Assembly (NCBI GenBank): GCA_023387375.1
Contig: JAEWIE010000040.1
Location: 124,001-188,000, forward strand
Reading direction: 5' to 3'
DNA: 64,000 nt
Source of the DNA: Bacteroidota bacterium
Lineage (GTDB): Bacteria > Bacteroidota > Bacteroidia > Flavobacteriales > Weeksellaceae
Part shown: piece after piece, positions 59,153 to 64,000 of the stretch
Numbering within the stretch: the stretch's first letter is position 1
How the letters are laid out: each line of letters begins with the position of its first letter
Position numbers and translations under genes: made by a program
The notes under the pieces: model-generated
Database searches by the model: none
Seen by the model: the letters and a program-made list of their open reading frames with translations, nothing else
Told to the model about the DNA's origin: nothing

Positions 59153-60619
59153 ATGACCATGACTTTACAAAATTTATTAAATGGTATTTCCGTTTTAGAC
59201 CTTAAAGGATCCACTTCCTTTGAGGTAGAAAGTCTTGGATTTGATAGCCGAAGTGTCGGTCCAAACTCGGTTTATGTGGCTGTAAAAGGACATGCAATGG
59301 ACGGTCATTCCTTCATTGATCAGGCTATTTATGAAGGTGCAAAAGCAGTTGTGTGCGAAGCGATTCCAGAGAAAGTCGATGAGTCTGTATGTTACATACT
59401 CGTAAAAGATAGCGCCGAAGCACTTGCCCTTTTGGCCTCGAATTTTTATGGGAATCCCTCTTCAAAGTTAACGCTTGTGGGCGTCACGGGCACGAATGGA
59501 AAAACCTCGGTTGCTACTTTACTACATGATGTGTTTTCTCAAATGCAGTACCAATGCATACTACTTTCTACCGTGGAGAACAGGATTGGAAATCAGGTGA
59601 TCAAGGCCACCCATACTACTCCAGATGTGATAACCGTTAATCGAATGCTTGCCCAAGCGGTGGAGGAAGGTTGTGAGTTTGGCTTTATGGAGGTCAGTTC
59701 CCATGGAATTGATCAAAAGAGGACTTTTGGGCTAGATTATAAAATAGCCGCCTTTACCAACATCACCCATGATCATTTGGATTATCATAAAACGTTTGCA
59801 AACTACATAAGGGCCAAGCAAAAGCTTTTTGATAGGCTCTCATCAAATTCTGTTGCCCTATACAATGCGGACGATAAGAACGGGACGATCATGGTTCAGA
59901 ATACAAAAGCAAAAAGAGCTTCTTTTGGACTTAAAAATATAGCGGATTACCAAGCAAAGATTTTAGAAGCGGACTTTAATGGAATGCTCTTATCGGTAGA
60001 AGGAAAAGAAGTGTGGACCACACTTACGGGTAAATTTAATGCGTCAAACCTATTGCTCGTTTATAGTATCGCAGCGGAATTGGGTCTAGACAAAGACACA
60101 ATTCTTCAGGCAATTTCCTCCCTTAAAAGAGTCAATGGACGTTTTGAAACCCTAAGATCTCCGCACGGAATTTACTTTGTAGTGGATTACGCTCATACTC
60201 CCGATGCCTTAGAAAATGTTCTTGTAAGCATCAATGAAATTCGTACGAAAAATGAAAGACTCATTACCGTGTTTGGATGTGGTGGAGATAGAGACAAAAC
60301 GAAGCGACCTGAAATGGGCAAGATTGCAACCCAGAATTCGACTCTTGCCATTCTTACCTCAGACAATCCACGAACAGAGGATCCAGAACTCATTCTAAAA
60401 GATATTGAAGCAGGGATTGAGCCGCAAAATTATAGTAAGTACACGGTCATTCAAGATCGTAAACAAGCCATAAAGATGGCGATAAAATTTGCCGAACCAG
60501 GAGACATCGTTCTTGTGGCAGGTAAAGGACATGAAACGTATCAAGATGTTTTAGGAGTGAAACATCATTTTGACGACAAAGAAGTGATTTCAGAGTTAAT
60601 TAAAATTATGGATAAATAA
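59153..60619 (+). CDS. murE: UDP-MurNAc-L-Ala-D-Glu:meso-diaminopimelate ligase MurE
   Basis: 488 residues. TGTNGKT ATP motif near residue 110, ATHTTPDVIT (UDP-substrate contact), DYAHTPDALE and DNPRTEDP, the latter diagnostic for meso-diaminopimelate rather than lysine as the third residue. So this organism has DAP-type peptidoglycan. Starts 6 bases after ftsI; alternative ATG at 59159. Confidence 0.97.
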   Translation: MTMTLQNLLNGISVLDLKGSTSFEVESLGFDSRSVGPNSVYVAVKGHAMDGHSFIDQAIYEGAKAVVCEAIPEKVDESVCYILVKDSAEALALLASNFYGNPSSKLTLVGVTGTNGKTSVATLLHDVFSQMQYQCILLSTVENRIGNQVIKATHTTPDVITVNRMLAQAVEEGCEFGFMEVSSHGIDQKRTFGLDYKIAAFTNITHDHLDYHKTFANYIRAKQKLFDRLSSNSVALYNADDKNGTIMVQNTKAKRASFGLKNIADYQAKILEADFNGMLLSVEGKEVWTTLTGKFNASNLLLVYSIAAELGLDKDTILQAISSLKRVNGRFETLRSPHGIYFVVDYAHTPDALENVLVSINEIRTKNERLITVFGCGGDRDKTKRPEMGKIATQNSTLAILTSDNPRTEDPELILKDIEAGIEPQNYSKYTVIQDRKQAIKMAIKFAEPGDIVLVAGKGHETYQDVLGVKHHFDDKEVISELIKIMDK

Positions 60620-60628
60620 ATAAGGCGC

Positions 60629-61870
60629 ATGTTATACTATTTGTACGAATATCTTACCGCCAGCGGAATTCATATTCCGGGACTAAATCTACTGAAATAC
60701 ATTTCATTTCGGGCTTCGATTTCTGTGCTCACCTCGCTATTTATTGCTTTGGTTTTTGGGAAAAAGATCATCAATTTTCTTCGTCGTCGGCAGATGGGAG
60801 AATTAGTTCGAGACCTAGGCTTAGAAGGACAGAAGCAAAAAGAAGGAACTCCAACGATGGGGGGATTAATTATTATTGTAGCCACGGTGATTCCTGTACT
60901 ACTATTCACGCAGATTTTCAACGTTTACATTCTACTACTGTTAATTTCAGTGGTCTGGATGGGAGCCATCGGTTTTGTAGATGATTATTTGAAAAAGATT
61001 AAAAAGAACAAGGACGGACTCAGTGGAAAATTCAAAGTCATTGGGCAAGTGGGATTGGGTCTAATTGTAGGAGTGACTATGTTCTTTCACCCAGATGTGA
61101 CCGTCAAACGCAAATATGCCGATGCGCAAATCATCAACCGTAACGATGTAGAGCAGAATTTTATGCCTACAGAGAAATCCACCGTATCCACGGTTCCTTT
61201 CGTAAAGAATAATGAGTTTGATTACACCGGAATTCTATTTTGGATGGACGATGCAGACGCCGAAAAATGGGCATGGCTTGTCTTTATTCCCATTGTGATA
61301 TTTATTGTTACTGCCGTATCGAACGGAGCCAATATAACCGACGGAATTGACGGGCTTGCCGCTGGTACAAGCGCCGTGATCTTATTAACGCTTGCTTTTT
61401 TAGCGTATTTGTCGGGGAATATCATTTTTGCAGACTATTTGAATATCATGTTCTTACCTAATATGGGAGAAGCCACGATTTTTGCCATAGCTATGGTTGG
61501 AGCTGTGATTGGTTTTTTCTGGTATAACACCTATCCCGCGCAAGTATTTATGGGAGATACCGGTAGTTTGATGATTGGAGGTGTGATCGCCGTACTTGCA
61601 GTGATCTTGAGAAAGGAGCTTCTAATTCCTGTCCTATGTGGAATTTTCGTAATTGAGAATCTGTCCGTGGTCTTGCAAGTGTCGGTCTTTAAATACCGAA
61701 AAAGAAAATATGGGCTGGAATACGCCCAAAACAATCGATTCTTTAAAATGAGTCCTTTGCATCACCACTACCAGAAAAGTGGATACCATGAAAGTAAGAT
61801 TGTGAATCGAATGATTATCATTGGGGTTATTTTAGCCATTATATGTTTAATCACACTTAAAATTAGATAG
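60629..61870 (+). CDS. mraY: Phospho-MurNAc-pentapeptide transferase MraY
   Basis: 413 residues, integral membrane, makes lipid I. The catalytic aspartates are in GFVDDYLKK and NITDGIDGLAAG; GDTGSLMIGG and the HHHYQ motif follow. A periplasmic insert near residues 155-200 (RKYADAQIINRNDV, FWMDDADAEKW) lengthens the protein compared with E. coli MraY (360 residues) and is a Bacteroidota feature. About ten helices. Confidence 0.96.
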   Translation: MLYYLYEYLTASGIHIPGLNLLKYISFRASISVLTSLFIALVFGKKIINFLRRRQMGELVRDLGLEGQKQKEGTPTMGGLIIIVATVIPVLLFTQIFNVYILLLLISVVWMGAIGFVDDYLKKIKKNKDGLSGKFKVIGQVGLGLIVGVTMFFHPDVTVKRKYADAQIINRNDVEQNFMPTEKSTVSTVPFVKNNEFDYTGILFWMDDADAEKWAWLVFIPIVIFIVTAVSNGANITDGIDGLAAGTSAVILLTLAFLAYLSGNIIFADYLNIMFLPNMGEATIFAIAMVGAVIGFFWYNTYPAQVFMGDTGSLMIGGVIAVLAVILRKELLIPVLCGIFVIENLSVVLQVSVFKYRKRKYGLEYAQNNRFFKMSPLHHHYQKSGYHESKIVNRMIIIGVILAIICLITLKIR

Positions 61871-61874
61871 TAAG

Positions 61875-63212
61875 ATGAGAGTTGTAGTTTTAGGAGGAGG
61901 AGAAAGCGGTTTCGGAGCTGCGTATTTAGCCAAGAAAAAAGGGCTGGAAGTATTTCTTTCAGACCAGGGTGAAATACGGGAAAACTATAAGAAGCTTTTG
62001 ATTGAAAATGAGATTGAGTTCGAGGAAGGGCAACATACGGAGGAAAAGATCTTAAATGCGGATTGGATTGTAAAAAGCCCAGGTATACCTAAGAAAGCAG
62101 AGATTGTTTTCAAAGTAAACCAAAAAGGAATTCGCCTATCTTCAGAGATCGAATTTGCATCGGAGTACACCCAGGCAAAAATAATAGCCATCACAGGTAG
62201 CAATGGCAAGACGACCACCACTTCGTTAGTTTATCATATTCTTAAGAATGATGATTTTAATGTAGGACTTGGAGGAAATATAGGCACAAGTTTTGCGCGC
62301 CAAGTGGCGGATGAAAATTATGATTATTATGTGCTAGAGGTCAGTTCATTCCAGTTAGATGATATTCAAAATTTTAGGCCTTATATTTCTCTATTACTCA
62401 ACCTTTCAAAAGACCACCTGGATCAGTACAATTACAATTATGAAGAGTACGCCCTGGCCAAATTCAGAATTACAGAAAACCAACAAAACGACAACTTTTT
62501 CATTTACAATAGGGACGATGAAATGAGTCTAAACCTTTTGGAGAAATTGTCTGTAAGAGCCAAAATGCTTCCTTTTTCGATGAAAGAAGTCTTGTCAGAG
62601 GGTGCCTATGCGCAGGGAGATAAGTTAGTGGTAAAATTCCAAGATGAATTTTCAATTAAAGTGGAGGATTTATCCCTGATGGGAAATCACAATGTCGCCA
62701 ATAGTCTTGCGGCTTCCCTTGCGGGGAAAGTACTTAATATCAGCAATGAAAGTATACGCAATTCCTTAATGACCTTTCAAGCGGTAGAACATAGACTTGA
62801 AGAGGTCACTATTCAAAACGGTGTGCGTTATATTAACGACTCCAAAGCGACCAATGTGAATGCGACTTATTATGCCTTGGAAAGCATGAAGGATCCTACG
62901 ATTTGGATTGTAGGGGGTACAGACAAAGGAAATGATTATACAGAGATTGAGAAACTGGTAAAGCAAAAAGTAAAGGCGGTTGTTTGCATGGGATTAGACA
63001 ACCAGAAAATCATTGATTTTTTTAAAGATAAAATGGAGTTCATCTACGATACCTCCAGTATGAAACAAGCAATGGCCATCTGCAAGTCACTTGCAGAGCC
63101 TGGAGATACTGTACTACTCTCGCCTTGCTGTGCGAGCTACGATTTGTTCAATAACTATCAGGATCGAGGCAATCAATTTAAAGAAGAAGCATTGAAAACA
63201 GATAACGAGTAA
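61875..63212 (+). CDS. murD: UDP-MurNAc-L-Ala:D-Glu ligase MurD
   Basis: 445 residues. Rossmann-like N-domain opening VVVLGGGESGFGAAYLA, ATP motif TGSNGKTTTT near residue 105, LNLSKDHLDQY, DSKATNVNAT and VWIVGGTDKG-type segment, CCASYDLFNNYQDRGNQF near the C-terminus. Adds D-Glu to UDP-MurNAc-L-Ala. Starts 4 bases after mraY. Confidence 0.97.
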   Translation: MRVVVLGGGESGFGAAYLAKKKGLEVFLSDQGEIRENYKKLLIENEIEFEEGQHTEEKILNADWIVKSPGIPKKAEIVFKVNQKGIRLSSEIEFASEYTQAKIIAITGSNGKTTTTSLVYHILKNDDFNVGLGGNIGTSFARQVADENYDYYVLEVSSFQLDDIQNFRPYISLLLNLSKDHLDQYNYNYEEYALAKFRITENQQNDNFFIYNRDDEMSLNLLEKLSVRAKMLPFSMKEVLSEGAYAQGDKLVVKFQDEFSIKVEDLSLMGNHNVANSLAASLAGKVLNISNESIRNSLMTFQAVEHRLEEVTIQNGVRYINDSKATNVNATYYALESMKDPTIWIVGGTDKGNDYTEIEKLVKQKVKAVVCMGLDNQKIIDFFKDKMEFIYDTSSMKQAMAICKSLAEPGDTVLLSPCCASYDLFNNYQDRGNQFKEEALKTDNE

Positions 63213-63216
63213 AAAA

Positions 63217-64000
63217 ATGCACGAGCCAGAAATTGAAAACAAATTTGAATATCTAAAGGGTGATAAAGTTCTTTGGATTGTGATTATTTTGATTTCAGCC
63301 TTTTCGATTTTCCCCGTGTATTCCGCAAGTTCAAACTTGGAATACATTGTAAACTCAGGGACGACGACGAGTCATTTGACGCGTCATGTACTCTTTGTGC
63401 TCGGAGGGCTTGCGCTAATGAGAGCTGTAGGACTTTTCAAATATGAACATATTGGAAAGTTAAGTGCATTTTTACTCGGCATTATGGTGATACTTTTGAT
63501 TTTCACCATTTTAAGTGGAAATACCATTGATGGAGCCAGTGCTGCCAGGTGGCTTAAGATTCCAGGAACATCGCTTTCGTTTCAGCCTTCGTCCATAGCT
63601 TATTTAATGTTAATCATATACTTATGTCGCTACTTGACGAAAAAGATTCATCGTGATCGTCGTTGGTATGAGAACGTATTCTATATATTTGGACCCATTT
63701 TACTTGTTTTTTTACTTGTAGCAAGAGACAATGGTTCCACAGCCCTAATGATTCTAATGGTATCTATTGGTGTACTTGTGATCGGACAACTGCATTGGAA
63801 ATACATTGCTGGATTTATCTCCTCCTCCGTGATTCTAGGGATACTGTTTATTTTGGTGGCCCTAAACACCAATTTAATGGGAGGCAATAGGGTGCATACC
63901 TGGATGAGTAGAATTGAAACTTTCACCTCCTCAAAGGCGGATGTCGAAATGGACACCGAAGAGATGAAAACCAAGAATTACCAGGTCATGCAAGCCAAAG
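63217..64000 (+). CDS. ftsW: Septal glycan polymerase FtsW (partial, runs off window end)
   Basis: The first 261 codons of a SEDS-family membrane protein. The start MHEPEIENKFEYLKGDK leads to helices near residues 20-38, 55-70, 75-95, 130-145 and 155-172. SGNTIDGASAARWLKIPG and SFQPSSIAYL are family motifs, the latter the FtsW/RodA PxE-like loop where Gln-Pro-Ser-Ser is seen. It starts 4 bases after murD, in the usual dcw order, followed presumably by murG and murC outside the window. Confidence 0.92.
   Translation, partial: MHEPEIENKFEYLKGDKVLWIVIILISAFSIFPVYSASSNLEYIVNSGTTTSHLTRHVLFVLGGLALMRAVGLFKYEHIGKLSAFLLGIMVILLIFTILSGNTIDGASAARWLKIPGTSLSFQPSSIAYLMLIIYLCRYLTKKIHRDRRWYENVFYIFGPILLVFLLVARDNGSTALMILMVSIGVLVIGQLHWKYIAGFISSSVILGILFILVALNTNLMGGNRVHTWMSRIETFTSSKADVEMDTEEMKTKNYQVMQAK

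Noticed and set aside
1..64000. tRNA, rRNA, CRISPR array, insertion sequence or prophage
   Set aside because: No cloverleaf-forming sequence noticed in the gaps, no regularly spaced repeats, no transposase or phage proteins among the genes.

Overview
The window is a stretch of bacterial housekeeping chromosome from a Bacteroidota species, almost certainly class Flavobacteriia and possibly close to Weeksellaceae. The evidence is its AT-rich DNA, the absence of Shine-Dalgarno sequences, the many TAnnTTTG promoter boxes just upstream of genes, the MurF-alanine racemase fusion, the 2TM-domain/LytTR signalling cassette, the DUF2795 and DUF2797 genes, a SecA without a C-terminal zinc tail, and a dcw cluster starting mraZ-rsmH-ftsL-ftsI. 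I see no insertion sequence, prophage, CRISPR array, tRNA or rRNA gene. Several genes that can be read from upstream TTG or GTG codons are placed at internal ATGs because the leading residues do not fit the family or overlap promoter elements.

Layout. 1-4.1 kb: folate genes (a pabC-like gene cut by the window edge, pabB) diverging from two paralogous membrane proteins, an AI-2E family permease and a small DUF3820 gene. 4.1-13.3 kb: mostly minus-strand genes (uvrB, a lipoprotein S41 protease, tsaB, an SDR, the tail-specific protease Prc), interrupted by a small lipoprotein and a PQQ-type sugar dehydrogenase on the plus strand. 13.4-19.5 kb: surE, then a nucleosidase, fabG, rsmI, a divergent MurC-like ligase and an acidic hypothetical protein on the minus strand, then tdk. 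19.5-27.4 kb: murF-alr, a patatin/beta-barrel protein, ybeY, mnmG and a methyltransferase. 27.5-33.7 kb: pgk and rpiB-rnr-LysE-LD-carboxypeptidase diverge from a 628-bp AT-rich non-coding region. 33.7-39.4 kb: sodC, then a signalling operon (helical-repeat protein, small membrane protein, LytS-type kinase fused to a 2TM domain, two free 2TM proteins, LytTR regulator), then mnmA. 39.5-55.1 kb: prolyl oligopeptidase, a giant AsmA-like protein, DUF2797, a nucleotide-sugar epimerase, DUF2795, secA, a ROK kinase, msrA, an ElaA-like acetyltransferase, engB and an alpha/beta hydrolase. 55.3-64 kb: the dcw cluster mraZ-rsmH-ftsL-ftsI-murE-mraY-murD-ftsW, the last gene truncated by the window end.

How it fits together. 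Two perfect 16-bp parS palindromes flank mnmG, and about 2.2 kb beyond the second lies the long non-coding region with a TTATTCACA box and several near-matches to DnaA boxes. Genes diverge from it and the right-hand 35 kb is mostly plus-strand. Together these point to the replication origin and centromere region of the chromosome, although dnaA, parA and parB are not in view. The second highlight is the LytTR operon: its promoter is preceded by two copies of ACGGTTCAG spaced 12 bp apart, which is the LytTR-type operator layout, so the operon is probably controlled by its own regulator. Cell-wall synthesis is heavily represented: the window holds a divergent MurC-like ligase, MurF-Alr, MurE, MurD, MraY, FtsI and FtsW, and the dcw promoter carries an MraZ-type GTGGG repeat operator.
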